Below the pieces are notes generated by a model, which saw only the letters and a list, made by a program, of their open reading frames with translations, had not been told where the DNA came from and ran no database searches. A stretch of DNA of 46,431 bases, from positions 1-46,431 of IMG/VR virus record IMGVR_UViG_3300040751_004089. The stretch is one strand, 5' to 3'. Below, piece by piece: positions 1 through 7,985 of the stretch; positions within the stretch are counted from its first letter, which is position 1; each line of letters starts with the position of its first letter. The position numbers and the translations under genes are program-made. The DNA comes from a virus.

Positions 1-498
1 CCAGAAACACCAGAAGATCCTGAAGTTCGTAGTAGGGTAGAAAAATTTTTAACCCTAAAGGACGAGAGGTTCCAAGATCTTGTTCCATTAGAATCTGAGC
101 TTAAGGTGTTCTCCAAAAAATGGAGATTGGCTGGAACTGTGGATCAGCCTTTCCTTATGTGGGACAAAAAGGAAAATAAGCTTTTGTTCCTAATCGGTGA
201 TTGGAAGACTAATAAGGAATTTAAGGATGATAAACACCCAAAAGGTAGATTCAAAAAGCTTCTACATCCATTTGCTGACCTTTATGAAAATTCGCATAAT
301 GAGTATTCCATACAGATTAGTTTGTATAGATTGATCATAGAGGAAGAAACCGGTTTGGAAACGCACGGGGGTTTTCTTTGTCATATCGGACCCCAGGATA
401 AACCTAAGTTATATCCGGTAAAAGATTTGCGGGAAAGACTCAAGATATATTTACAGCATAACAGGGAAGAATTCGATGTTTTCGACATCTCTGAGTGA
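1..498 (+). CDS. PD-(D/E)XK nuclease-like protein, 5'-truncated by the window edge
   Basis: The reading frame is open from base 1, so the gene begins upstream of the window; an internal GTG at 106 is probably not the true start. The visible 165 residues contain AGTVDQPFL, then LFLIGDWKTNK, then a Gln/Tyr segment (YSIQISLYRLIIEE). That order, D then (D/E)xK then QxxxY, is typical of Cas4/RecB-type PD-(D/E)XK nucleases, and the Asp-Trp-Lys of GDWKTNK would be the catalytic pair. A role in DNA recombination or end processing is inferred from the fold only. The first catalytic motifs may lie outside the window. Confidence 0.6.
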   Translation, partial: PETPEDPEVRSRVEKFLTLKDERFQDLVPLESELKVFSKKWRLAGTVDQPFLMWDKKENKLLFLIGDWKTNKEFKDDKHPKGRFKKLLHPFADLYENSHNEYSIQISLYRLIIEEETGLETHGGFLCHIGPQDKPKLYPVKDLRERLKIYLQHNREEFDVFDISE

Positions 499-539
499 AA
501 CATTATTGTTTAAGCAACTAAAAAATAAAAAGAAATCAA

Positions 540-1055
540 ATGGCAAAGAAAAAAACAGAAGGCAAGGTAGTAGAACTTGATGCAAATCAACTTGCAGACG
601 CTGTAGGCGAGGAAGCACTTTCTCGTTTAAACGAAGGAAGAATCAAAGCAGCCGAGGAAAACTTGGAAAATGCAAAAAAGAGGGTATCCACAAAAGTTTA
701 TGCAGTCCAATTTGATTCTATGGATCATATTGATAGGTTTGTAACCTTCATGGAAAACGATGCAGAGTGGAAGGAAAAGGAATCCCTTGGTGTAATTGAG
801 ATTTGTAAGGTTTTAGACAAACTCAAATCTGATGGCATTAAAAATAACATTCTTTACTTGCAAGCTTTGCCTTTAGAAGCAAGCCACTACTTTATCTCTA
901 AGCAGAGTGGTAAAGGTCTTAAAGAGGCTAAAGAATTTATCTCCTTATTGAAGCCCTTTGAACAAGGACTTGAATCTGCAAAAGCTGATGCAAGGGAGAT
1001 TCAGGATTTGGAAAAAGAACTCGCTGCAGCTCAACAAGGGCTTGAATTAGCCTAA
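540..1055 (+). CDS. hypothetical protein, 171 aa
   Basis: I do not recognise this protein. It is charged and mostly helical, with a Lys/Glu-rich N-terminus and a C-terminal coiled-coil-like stretch (EIQDLEKELAAAQQGLELA). The ATG follows an A-rich leader (aaaaataaaaagaaatcaa) with no Shine-Dalgarno sequence, which is the normal context in this window. A strong hairpin terminator lies just after the stop codon, so the gene ends a transcription unit. Confidence 0.7.
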   Translation: MAKKKTEGKVVELDANQLADAVGEEALSRLNEGRIKAAEENLENAKKRVSTKVYAVQFDSMDHIDRFVTFMENDAEWKEKESLGVIEICKVLDKLKSDGIKNNILYLQALPLEASHYFISKQSGKGLKEAKEFISLLKPFEQGLESAKADAREIQDLEKELAAAQQGLELA

Positions 1056-1082
1056 GAGCACATTAACAAAACCATAGTTTTA

Positions 1083-1114
1083 AATAGGCTCCAGGTGATT
1101 GGGGCCTATTTTTT
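1083..1114 (+). terminator. rho-independent terminator
   Basis: The arms 1083-1092 and 1101-1110 (aataggctcc / ggggcctatt) form a 10-bp stem with one G-U pair and an 8-nt loop, followed by a T run at 1109-1114. It ends the 540-1055 unit immediately before a late-type promoter. Confidence 0.85.
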
Positions 1115-1135
1115 AGTGTATATGGTTTTGGGTTA

Positions 1136-1146
1136 GATATATAGTA
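1136..1146 (+). promoter_or_regulatory. late-type promoter motif GATATATAGTA
   Basis: GATATATAG lies 32 nt upstream of the ATG at 1168 and just downstream of a terminator. The same motif and spacing recur before many genes here and resemble the T4 late promoter TATAAATA. Confidence 0.7.
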
Positions 1147-1167
1147 AAACTAAAATTGTAAATAATC

Positions 1168-1461
1168 ATGGTACAAAAGATTAAAGACAACTTCCAATTT
1201 ATAGTATTGGGGTTCCTAGTATTGGTTTTTTTCAGACAATGCGGAGTAAACAGAGATATTGACCGTATCGAAAAGGAGCTTAAAGCTTCTAACACTGAAT
1301 TAAATACTAAGCTTGACTCGATTAACACGCTTACAAAAGCAGAGATCAGACACGAAATGAATCAGGTAATGTTCCAATTCCTTATTTATGAAGATGATTT
1401 TGATAAGAAAAGAATTTCCTTGTCTGAGATTAAAAATAAGATAGAAGCAAGTGAAGAGTAA
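1168..1461 (+). CDS. small membrane-anchored coiled-coil protein, 97 aa
   Basis: Residues 10-23 (FQFIVLGFLVLVFF) form one membrane segment near the N-terminus. A charged coiled-coil-like region follows (about residues 30-55). A late-type promoter sits 32 nt upstream and the gene overlaps the next membrane-protein gene by 11 nt, so the two are probably co-translated. A single N-terminal membrane segment plus a coiled coil would fit an inner-membrane lysis or spanin-type protein, but no family was recognised and this is only a suggestion. Confidence 0.65.
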   Translation: MVQKIKDNFQFIVLGFLVLVFFRQCGVNRDIDRIEKELKASNTELNTKLDSINTLTKAEIRHEMNQVMFQFLIYEDDFDKKRISLSEIKNKIEASEE

Positions 1462-2221
1462 ATCAAAACTGGTTAACGGTTTCATCATAAGCACCTTTGT
1501 ATCTCTGTATTTGATGGTGTCTGTGATTTCCACTATCCACGTAATTGACTTCTTTAAACTATCTAACCCAACTTGGTTAGCTATATCTCTTGCTATAGCA
1601 TTTGAGGTGGGTGCAGCTGCATCCCTTGCTTCATTAATAGCTATGGAAAAAATGAACAAGTCACTGGTGTGGTTCTTGTTTATCCTTTTAACTGCAATGC
1701 AAGCAATGGGTAATACCTATTATGCCTTTGTAAATCTTGGTGATTATACCTCTTGGTCTGAGCTTTTCGGTCTGATTGAGGAAGAGGAAATATTCCAAAA
1801 GAGAGTTCTTTCTATAGTTTCTGGTGCTATTCTACCGATAGTGGCTTTGGGCTTTATTAAGTCATTGGTTGATTACATAAAACCTGAAGAGAATGAAGTT
1901 TCCAATTCTAAAGAACACGAAACTACTGAAATCGATTCACAGGATGAAGATTCTCACGAGAGTGAACTTCAGGATATAAGTGAACCTTTAATTTATGACT
2001 CGCATTTGAGCTTAATAAATTTACAAGGGGAAACACTCCAATCTGAAGATGCTGCTGAATCTGATAAAGTAGAGGAGGACAAAGAAGCAGAAAAGAAACC
2101 GATAGTTCAGGATAACGTTGAGGTAGTTAATGTGAATTCGAATAAGGAAACAGCCACTAGAAAAAGAACTCCTAGTGTTAAAACCCCAGATGATCCTAAT
2201 TTAAACCCAACTAAGCTTTAA
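1451..2221 (+). CDS. polytopic membrane protein with long acidic tail, 256 aa
   Basis: The N-terminal half contains about four hydrophobic segments (near residues 9-30, 39-66, 72-93 and 118-138). The C-terminal ~110 residues are hydrophilic and very acidic, ending in a basic/Pro segment. The start is a GTG overlapping the 3' end of the previous gene; it is the first start in an otherwise open frame. Together with the preceding small membrane protein it forms a late membrane-protein pair. The function is unknown; lysis timing or host-envelope modification are possibilities the sequence does not decide. Confidence 0.65.
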   Translation: MKSKSKLVNGFIISTFVSLYLMVSVISTIHVIDFFKLSNPTWLAISLAIAFEVGAAASLASLIAMEKMNKSLVWFLFILLTAMQAMGNTYYAFVNLGDYTSWSELFGLIEEEEIFQKRVLSIVSGAILPIVALGFIKSLVDYIKPEENEVSNSKEHETTEIDSQDEDSHESELQDISEPLIYDSHLSLINLQGETLQSEDAAESDKVEEDKEAEKKPIVQDNVEVVNVNSNKETATRKRTPSVKTPDDPNLNPTKL

Positions 2222-2222
2222 T

Positions 2223-2897
2223 ATGAGCGCAAACATAGGTGATAGCTTTGAAATATTTGGAGGCGGGTCCAGTAACGGAGGTACCGGATCTGGTACCCCC
2301 TTTGGTTATGGTGATAGTAATCCTGCTTTAACAACAGGGCAGTCCGGTCCGTGGAATACTAAATACACATTAATTGCAAACGATCCTGGATCACTGAAGA
2401 GAGTAAACCTTACTTTCTCCAACTATAATGATCCTCATGAAGTTAGAATATTTCAAACCTCGCTAAACGTAACATATCAGGCTGAGATAGAGGAGAAATT
2501 GGATTTATCTGAGTACTTCCACCCACTCCAGTCCTTTTCAAGCTACCAAAAGCAAACCTTTGTTATATCACCAGATGCTTCAATAAATTTGGATCCTGGT
2601 GATTTTGACACAACATTGGGTGAAGTAAGCTTGTTGATGGCCAGGGCTCATTACAAAGCGGATGCAGTTGAGGACCAAAGGCTTTTATACTGGCATTACA
2701 ATTCTGGGTATAGGAATATTATGTCTGATATGATGATGCTTACTGGGCAGGTAAAGCCAGATGCTGCATGGAAGGGATGGCAAACATTACCTAATATCGA
2801 CGAGCAAGTCGGATATACTGGAGCAGCAACAGGCGGATTCGTTTTTTCAAATCCAACTGAATATCCAGTTAAACTTACAATATTAACTGCAAGCTAA
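2223..2897 (+). CDS. predicted virion structural protein, paralogue of the next gene
   Basis: The N-terminus is Gly/Ser-rich (FGGGSSNGGTGSGTPFGYG), and the rest looks beta-rich. Its C-terminal ~75 residues match the next gene product in order: a W-x-Y element, NI..MM.LTG, a GW, then GG..FSNP and a closing VKL.I segment. The two genes therefore appear to be a tandem duplication with divergent N-termini. The composition suits a head-decoration or tail-fibre protein; no named family was recognised. Confidence 0.6.
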   Translation: MSANIGDSFEIFGGGSSNGGTGSGTPFGYGDSNPALTTGQSGPWNTKYTLIANDPGSLKRVNLTFSNYNDPHEVRIFQTSLNVTYQAEIEEKLDLSEYFHPLQSFSSYQKQTFVISPDASINLDPGDFDTTLGEVSLLMARAHYKADAVEDQRLLYWHYNSGYRNIMSDMMMLTGQVKPDAAWKGWQTLPNIDEQVGYTGAATGGFVFSNPTEYPVKLTILTAS

Positions 2898-3442
2898 TGG
2901 CAACTAGACCTATTATATGTCCACCGCAGCCGATAGACGGATTCCTTTTTAGAAAGGACAAATTTGTTCTTGAGGAAGATTACAACATCACGAACTTCTT
3001 TGATTTCAGTGACCTTCAGGATGAGGTCATTTCATATTCAAGGATGAAAGTAACATTAAAAAAGAACAAGAGTGTAAAGATTAGCCAGACTGATATAGGG
3101 GATGATAATGGCTTTGTTAAATGGGTAGCTGTTAAGGTAAAATACCCAGCACCAAAGAATCCTGTATTATATGGGGCTCAAACTCCTATTATACCTGGGG
3201 TACCAACACCAACTAACGGAACCCCTCAGGTTAAAAAATACATCTATTGGACATATAGGGGAAATACCTATAATATTGGGGAGATGATGATCTTGACCGG
3301 TGATAAATTGGGATCTACTGATTCTGAAAAAAGCGGCTGGAATCTTAGCGAGGATTTTCTCCCATACGAAGATGGGGGAATAACCTTTAGCAACCCACAC
3401 ACTGATATTGATGTAAAGCTTGAAATTATTATAGCTAGGTAA
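2897..3442 (+). CDS. predicted virion structural protein, paralogue of the previous gene
   Basis: The ATG overlaps the upstream stop codon (TAATG), indicating translational coupling. The C-terminal half (YIYWTYRGNTYNIGEMMILTG ... GGITFSNP ... VKLEIIIA) is the conserved module shared with the gene before it, while the N-terminal ~100 residues differ. A Pro/Gly/Thr-rich linker (about residues 96-113) separates the halves. It is probably exposed on the virion, but whether on head or tail cannot be told from sequence. Confidence 0.6.
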   Translation: MATRPIICPPQPIDGFLFRKDKFVLEEDYNITNFFDFSDLQDEVISYSRMKVTLKKNKSVKISQTDIGDDNGFVKWVAVKVKYPAPKNPVLYGAQTPIIPGVPTPTNGTPQVKKYIYWTYRGNTYNIGEMMILTGDKLGSTDSEKSGWNLSEDFLPYEDGGITFSNPHTDIDVKLEIIIAR

Positions 3443-3505
3443 TTTTTTCTAAAATTTTGACTTTAGCTGGAATATATAATGGAAAAGTTTCAATATCACA
3501 GGTGT

Positions 3506-3516
3506 GATATATAGAA
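3506..3516 (+). promoter_or_regulatory. late-type promoter motif GATATATAGAA
   Basis: The motif lies 31 nt before the ATG at 3537. It overlaps a possible GTG start at 3504, which argues that translation really starts at 3537. Confidence 0.7.
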
Positions 3517-3536
3517 AGCAAAAAAACACAAGTAGA

Positions 3537-6272
3537 ATGGACTTACTTAATCAATTAAAAACTCTTAGGGAAACAACCACTAACCCTGAAGTTAAATCTA
3601 TTTGCGAATCTCATATTAATAAAATACAAAACGGGGAGAACGTAAATGAATCCGCGGTCCTTGAATCTGTTGATCAGGTTGTAAAGGAAAGCGAAGGTGA
3701 AAGCGCTGTAAATCCTATGGAGATGATCAGACAACAAGAAATTGAAAGATCTAAATCTGCAGCCCAAAGGTTGATGGAATCTTGGGGAGGCATTGGATCA
3801 TCAACTTCAAGAAATGCAGGATCATACGTAGATGCTGAAAAGAATGAGAGCAATAACGAGGTAAGCAATATCTCAGAAAGCTTGAAAGAGGTTGCTGAAA
3901 AAGATCCAGCAGCTAAGGCTTTTATTGATTCCCAAGCGGTAAACAACTTAGGAGTTTACGAGTCTATTCTTTCACTTAAAGGAACTGGTATTTATGAGCA
4001 TCCTAATGTTAAGATCCTATGTGAAAAATATACACACTTGCTAAAAAGCAACAATGTGCCTGAGTTTTTGCTTGCTGAATCCTTTGTACAGGAGCTACAG
4101 AACTTTAACTGGGATAATAAAGTTAAGTCTGCTGTAGAAGCTATTAGTGAAAAAGTCCAATCACACCTACCTGAAATTGAGGTATCTAAAGCTCTTTACT
4201 CTATTGAGAAAAGCGCTGGTGCTGATTTCTACTCACCAGTAACTGAATCTTTGAATAAGTGGTTGATTTCAGAGAACAAATCAGTTGCCTTGCTTTCGAA
4301 GGAACTATCAAGATGGTCTTTTAACCCAACGGTTAGAAATCTTGTTAATTCACTTTCTTTGATGGAGTCATCAGAAAGTAAATTAAGTATTCCAGTTAAT
4401 AACGGAAATTCTTCAGTTAAGAAAGTTTACTCTCCGGTACATGTAAGTGGCGGTAAAACCGTGTTTACTATTGGTAATAATGTCTTTGAAGGAAACTCTG
4501 AAGGAATTAAAAGGCTTAATAGAGCAGAATTTGAAGCTCTTCCAGCATCTTTTAGATCTTTATTAGAATCTTTCTATTCTTCTATGGTTAAGATTAACGA
4601 AAATGGTCTTAGCTTCTATGTTGGAAACAGCAGCTTTAAGCTTGTTGAAGAAAGCGATTCAGTTTCTATCTACTCGAAAGAAACAAAGATCAACTTCAGT
4701 GACCTTAATCAACTTGCTAAGCAAGTAGCTTTGGAGATTTCTGGTAGCTTAGGAGTTAATGAATCTAAAGCGGTTTCAGATCTTATTAACTTATATGAGA
4801 ATTTCGAAAATATCGTTGAGTTGGATTTTGCTAAGAGATTGGAATCAAAGGTATTTGAAGGTGTATCTGTAAACCTTATTAAATGGAACTCAAACCTTTA
4901 CCTTAACAGGATCAACGAGGGAATGAATGAGAATTCTCTATTTAAGGTTAACGGATCACAAGCTACCAACATGGTTAAGGATTTGATGAAGTACGACATC
5001 TCTGAAGGATTAACAGAATTCTTGGATGGCGAGAACAGAATCAAGTCTATTATGCTTAACGATAGAAAGCAAATCATTGATAACATTTCTATTGTCGAGA
5101 ATGAAATCAATAAGATTTCACATGCAATGGCTACAAACCCCCTTTACGAAAACTCAAAAGAAATGCACAGAGCCAAGCACATGCTTGAGCAAGAGCTTTC
5201 TTCATTGAGGAAAAAATGGGCGGCTGTTAACGAGGAGATTGAAAAGATTGAGTCAACTGCAACAGAGGTAAACGACTTGAACGAGGACGAGAAATTTACT
5301 GTAGGCGACTACGTGAAAGTAAAAGAGTCTGGTAATACTGGTAAGGTAATTTCAGTCGATAGCACTTCTGGATCTTATACAGTTCTTATGGACAACGGAA
5401 GAACTGGTGATTTCAGAATGGACGAGATCGTTGATATCGAAGAGGCATTAAAATCTGCTGGTGAAGAAAACCAAGAAGCGGACGAGACTCAGGAAGAAAT
5501 TAAGGAGCAAGAAATGGCAGTAGCTCCTGAAAAACAAACTGAATCTGCAAAAGATAAAACTCCTGCTGCTACACTTAAGGCTAATACTTCTGCAGCTCCT
5601 TCTGCTAAGGATCAAGAAGATGCTGGTAAAAAAGACATCGAAAAGGAAGATCATGCTAATTTAGAGGAAGCTCCAGAAGGTAGCGAGAAGGAAACCAAAT
5701 ATGACATAAAGTTAAAAGATTCTTTGGTTGACAAAATGGGATACAACGTGAATGAAAATTCTGAAGACGTTGAGTCTACTGAATCTGAAATGGCTGAGGC
5801 TCCTGCTGACGGTAACACTGAGTTATCCGAAAGAGACGTTGAAAACACTGATCAAAACCTAGCAGAAGCACCAGGTGGAAGAGATCATGCAGATTATGAT
5901 GTAAAAGCTGCTCATGCAGAGGAGAATAATCCTGACATGGTTAAAACAGACCCTGAAATGGCTTCAGCTCCTGGTGATGGTACAGATAAAGAAATGCATC
6001 ACGAGGTTGGTAAAGAAATGGGATACAATCTTGATGAAGCCAACGACGTTGAAAAGACAGATCAACAACTTGCAGTAGCACCAGGTGGTGAACACAAAGC
6101 AGAATATGATGTTGAAGTTGCTAAAGCTGAAAAGGCAGTAGCAGATGTCATGAAGACAAACCAAGAATTGGCTGAAGCTCCTGCAGCAGGAACTGAAGCT
6201 GAAACTGATGTTGAGGTAAACCCAGAAATGGGATATAACATTGACGAAAGCGAAGAGTCAAAAAAAAACTAA
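3537..6272 (+). CDS. large acidic repeat protein, probably virion or prohead-core associated (911 aa; 970 aa if frameshifted)
   Basis: The ATG at 3537 is preferred over the in-frame GTG at 3504 because the GTG overlaps the promoter and the ATG has the standard promoter spacing. Residues 1-580 are mixed alpha/beta with many [I/L/V/M]xE-S/A sites of the type cut by T4 gp21-like proteases. Residues about 585-635 look like a small KOW-type beta barrel (FTVGDYVKVKESGNTGKVIS). The last ~200 residues are acidic and repetitive, with recurring LAxAPGG and MGYNxDE units. The stop codon directly follows a slippery A_AAA_AAC, and the -1 frame continues for 59 codons containing one more repeat-like unit (KMSVAPDGKE). 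The exact role is unknown. Confidence 0.7.
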   Translation: MDLLNQLKTLRETTTNPEVKSICESHINKIQNGENVNESAVLESVDQVVKESEGESAVNPMEMIRQQEIERSKSAAQRLMESWGGIGSSTSRNAGSYVDAEKNESNNEVSNISESLKEVAEKDPAAKAFIDSQAVNNLGVYESILSLKGTGIYEHPNVKILCEKYTHLLKSNNVPEFLLAESFVQELQNFNWDNKVKSAVEAISEKVQSHLPEIEVSKALYSIEKSAGADFYSPVTESLNKWLISENKSVALLSKELSRWSFNPTVRNLVNSLSLMESSESKLSIPVNNGNSSVKKVYSPVHVSGGKTVFTIGNNVFEGNSEGIKRLNRAEFEALPASFRSLLESFYSSMVKINENGLSFYVGNSSFKLVEESDSVSIYSKETKINFSDLNQLAKQVALEISGSLGVNESKAVSDLINLYENFENIVELDFAKRLESKVFEGVSVNLIKWNSNLYLNRINEGMNENSLFKVNGSQATNMVKDLMKYDISEGLTEFLDGENRIKSIMLNDRKQIIDNISIVENEINKISHAMATNPLYENSKEMHRAKHMLEQELSSLRKKWAAVNEEIEKIESTATEVNDLNEDEKFTVGDYVKVKESGNTGKVISVDSTSGSYTVLMDNGRTGDFRMDEIVDIEEALKSAGEENQEADETQEEIKEQEMAVAPEKQTESAKDKTPAATLKANTSAAPSAKDQEDAGKKDIEKEDHANLEEAPEGSEKETKYDIKLKDSLVDKMGYNVNENSEDVESTESEMAEAPADGNTELSERDVENTDQNLAEAPGGRDHADYDVKAAHAEENNPDMVKTDPEMASAPGDGTDKEMHHEVGKEMGYNLDEANDVEKTDQQLAVAPGGEHKAEYDVEVAKAEKAVADVMKTNQELAEAPAAGTEAETDVEVNPEMGYNIDESEESKKN
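5730..6268 (+). repeat. degenerate protein repeats LAxAPGG / MGYNxDE
   Basis: The C-terminal part of the 911-aa protein repeats the pattern xTDxxLAxAPGG, then an acidic stretch with YDV or similar, then KEMGYNxDE. MGYN occurs three times (MGYNVNEN, MGYNLDEA, MGYNIDES). The [L/M]AxAP element occurs about six times or more, and once more in the -1 frame extension downstream. Confidence 0.75.
6263..6269 (+). promoter_or_regulatory. candidate -1 ribosomal frameshift site A_AAA_AAC
   Basis: The heptamer is in the correct phase for -1 slippage: zero-frame codons are AAA (6264-6266), AAC (6267-6269), then TAA stop (6270-6272). After slipping, reading resumes at CTA (6269-6271) and stays open to TAG at 6446-6448. 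It sits in a run of nine A's (6260-6268), so a one-base assembly or sequencing error is the main alternative. Confidence 0.55.
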
Positions 6273-6448
6273 GAAAAATACTTAGTAAAGTTTGGGCTTT
6301 TGCTCCAACGGGAAAGGATCAGTCTGAAACACCAGAGCCTTTCGTCGATGAGATAAAAGATAAAATGAGCGTCGCCCCAGATGGAAAAGAACCAACTGGA
6401 GACACGCTCATTTCTTCTGAAGATGGATCTGAAGAGGATAAGGTCTAG
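6269..6448 (+). other. -1 frame extension of the 911-aa protein (59 codons)
   Basis: This frame begins LRKILSKVWAFAPTGKD, includes KDKMSVAPDGKEPTGD and ends EEDKV at TAG. It has no plausible start codon of its own near the beginning. Its composition (acidic, AP-D/G-K repeats) matches the repeat region it would extend, which supports it being a genuine continuation. Without it, 6273-6502 would be an unexplained gap. Confidence 0.55.
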
Positions 6449-6502
6449 GCCGAAACTAACCTCGAGGTTTAAACTAAAAATAATATAAGTATTAATAAGG
6501 TT

Positions 6503-6862
6503 ATGGCAAAGGCTTATGTAAAAAATAAAGACCTGTTGGCTGCTATTCTAGAGTCAAAGGAAAAAGGTGAGCTAACACCAGAGACCATCGAGATGTTTGG
6601 TTTAATGGTTCAAGGCATTTCAAAAAAGATGGCTTACCGTGACCCAGACGATAAAGCTGATTGTATGGCTTTTGCTATGGAAGACCTTTGTAAATATTGG
6701 AACAGGTTCAATCCAGAAAAGTCGAATAATCCATTTGCATATTATACACAAATTGCAAAAAATGGGTTTGCAAAGGGGTGGAAGAAAATACATCCGCCAA
6801 AGGCACCAAAAACGATTCCATTCTCTTACATAACAGGCGATGACAATACATATAATGTATAA
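6503..6862 (+). CDS. 55: T4 gp55-like late sigma factor
   Basis: The N-terminus AYVKNKDLLAAI closely resembles the T4 gp55 start region (YVNNKELL.AI). The later GISKKM and the segment RFNPEKSNNPFAYYTQIAKNGFAKGWKKI match the gp55 core, where 'F+..K..NP.AY.TQ...NAF...IKK' forms the sigma region-2-like domain. At 119 aa it is shorter than T4 gp55 (about 185 aa) and lacks most of the C-terminal region that carries the sliding-clamp-binding tail. It would direct host RNA polymerase to late promoters, presumably the GATATATA elements found across this window. Confidence 0.8.
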   Translation: MAKAYVKNKDLLAAILESKEKGELTPETIEMFGLMVQGISKKMAYRDPDDKADCMAFAMEDLCKYWNRFNPEKSNNPFAYYTQIAKNGFAKGWKKIHPPKAPKTIPFSYITGDDNTYNV

Positions 6863-6864
6863 TC

Positions 6865-7350
6865 ATGCCCGATATAAAGAAAATAAAACCCAATGGGGAC
6901 TATAAGTCTGGCTTATACGTTCCACAAAACCCGGACAAGTACATTGGTGACGTCCATAACATAATCTGCAGATCTTCTTGGGAATTCAGGTTTTGTCGTT
7001 ATTGCGATACTAACGACAAAATACTTAAATGGAGTTCTGAACCAATCTCTATTCCTTATTACAATCCTTTGGATAAAAAAGAACACCAATATAATGTGGA
7101 CTTTTATATGCAAGTTCTAAAGGACGATGAGCAAACTCAGGACTGGATAATAGAGGTCAAGCCAGAGAAGCACTTCAAGAAACCTATCCTTGAAGGAAAT
7201 TCAACACTCAAGAAACTTAAGTCCTACAACCATAAAATGCAGATTTGGATTACCAACCAAGCCAAGTTCAAAGCAGCACAAAGATGGGCAGATGCTAGAG
7301 GATACAAATTTGGTGTGGTTGATGAGAATTTTTTATTTAAAAGCAAGTGA
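6865..7350 (+). CDS. 4: T4 gp4-like head-completion nuclease
   Basis: Residues 17-52 (LYVPQNPDKYIGD then RSSWEFRFCRYCD) match the start of T4 gp4 (IPQHPEKYIGD, FRS.WE.RFC). A PD-(D/E)XK nuclease core is visible: Glu40 in SSWEFRF, Asp79 in YNVDFY and Glu97-x-Lys99 in IIEVKP. In T4 this protein completes packaged heads before tail joining. Length (161 aa) is normal for the family. It lies 2 nt after the late sigma gene and overlaps the next gene by 4 nt (GTGA). Confidence 0.85.
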   Translation: MPDIKKIKPNGDYKSGLYVPQNPDKYIGDVHNIICRSSWEFRFCRYCDTNDKILKWSSEPISIPYYNPLDKKEHQYNVDFYMQVLKDDEQTQDWIIEVKPEKHFKKPILEGNSTLKKLKSYNHKMQIWITNQAKFKAAQRWADARGYKFGVVDENFLFKSK

Positions 7351-7952
7351 AACCTTTCGAAGAGCAAATTAAGGACCTAAGAAAGGAATCACAGTCGATT
7401 TCTAGCATTTCTAAGGAATCGAATGGTTTGTTTAAGAAAAAATATGGACCGAATGGTTCTGGTGGAAGACTAGAATTCAATGGAGATTTCATACCAGGTA
7501 AATTCTATACCTGCGAATATAAAACGAAAACCAAGATTTCTGATAAAGTTCCCTTTATTGATAGGGAACCCGTTTTCATCTTTTTGAAAAAAGAGAAGTT
7601 CCAATCTGGATCTATAGCGGTATCTGTAGATCTTGGTGTCATCCCCCCTGATTATAGGGGTAATATTATGGTTAAGTTGTGGAACCAGTATTATAATATA
7701 TTTAAGGATAATGAGTCCTTACCATATACTTCCCAAATTCCCATACAAGGGATCAGTAGGGCATTTGATGCTTTATTAAACGGTACTGGGTGGAAAACTT
7801 CTCTTACCGGATTTAAGCTCGATTTTATGAATAATATAAAGGTTGTGGACTATACTGATCTTGTCAGGATCCCATATCTTTCTGATTTTATGATAGAGGG
7901 ACAATCAATTAATGGGATATATAGTGATTATAGATCGAAATTAAATCTCTAA
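7347..7952 (+). CDS. conserved myovirus protein of unknown function, 201 aa
   Basis: Translation appears to start at a GTG overlapping the previous stop. The central part reads GKFYTCEYKTKTKISD..PFIDREPVFIFL, then GVIPPDYRGNIMVKLWNQYYNIF. This recalls a T4-like phage family with a 'Y.F.Y.PKTK..LPYYD..P' segment and a following 'LPP..R..L' segment, whose function I cannot name. Its position between the head-completion nuclease and the portals suggests a head or neck/tail structural role. Confidence 0.55.
   Translation: MKPFEEQIKDLRKESQSISSISKESNGLFKKKYGPNGSGGRLEFNGDFIPGKFYTCEYKTKTKISDKVPFIDREPVFIFLKKEKFQSGSIAVSVDLGVIPPDYRGNIMVKLWNQYYNIFKDNESLPYTSQIPIQGISRAFDALLNGTGWKTSLTGFKLDFMNNIKVVDYTDLVRIPYLSDFMIEGQSINGIYSDYRSKLNL
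7916..7926 (+). promoter_or_regulatory. late-type promoter motif inside the preceding gene (GATATATAGTG)
   Basis: GATATATAG lies in the 3' end of the 7347-7952 gene, 70 nt before the portal ATG at 7986. Two other motifs inside genes have similar spacing (21674 to 21750 and 25174 to 25244). Confidence 0.45.
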
Positions 7953-7985
7953 GATAAAGTACAAAAGACAGATCTTATTTTATAA

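Noticed and set aside
3479-3514. Eleven-codon open frame starting ATGGAAAAG before the large repeat gene
   Set aside because: It is too short, overlaps the promoter and has no supporting features.
6458-6469. Perfect 12-bp palindrome AACCTCGAGGTT
   Set aside because: It has no T run and no repeat elsewhere that I saw, and may be chance. A weak terminator or protein site cannot be excluded.
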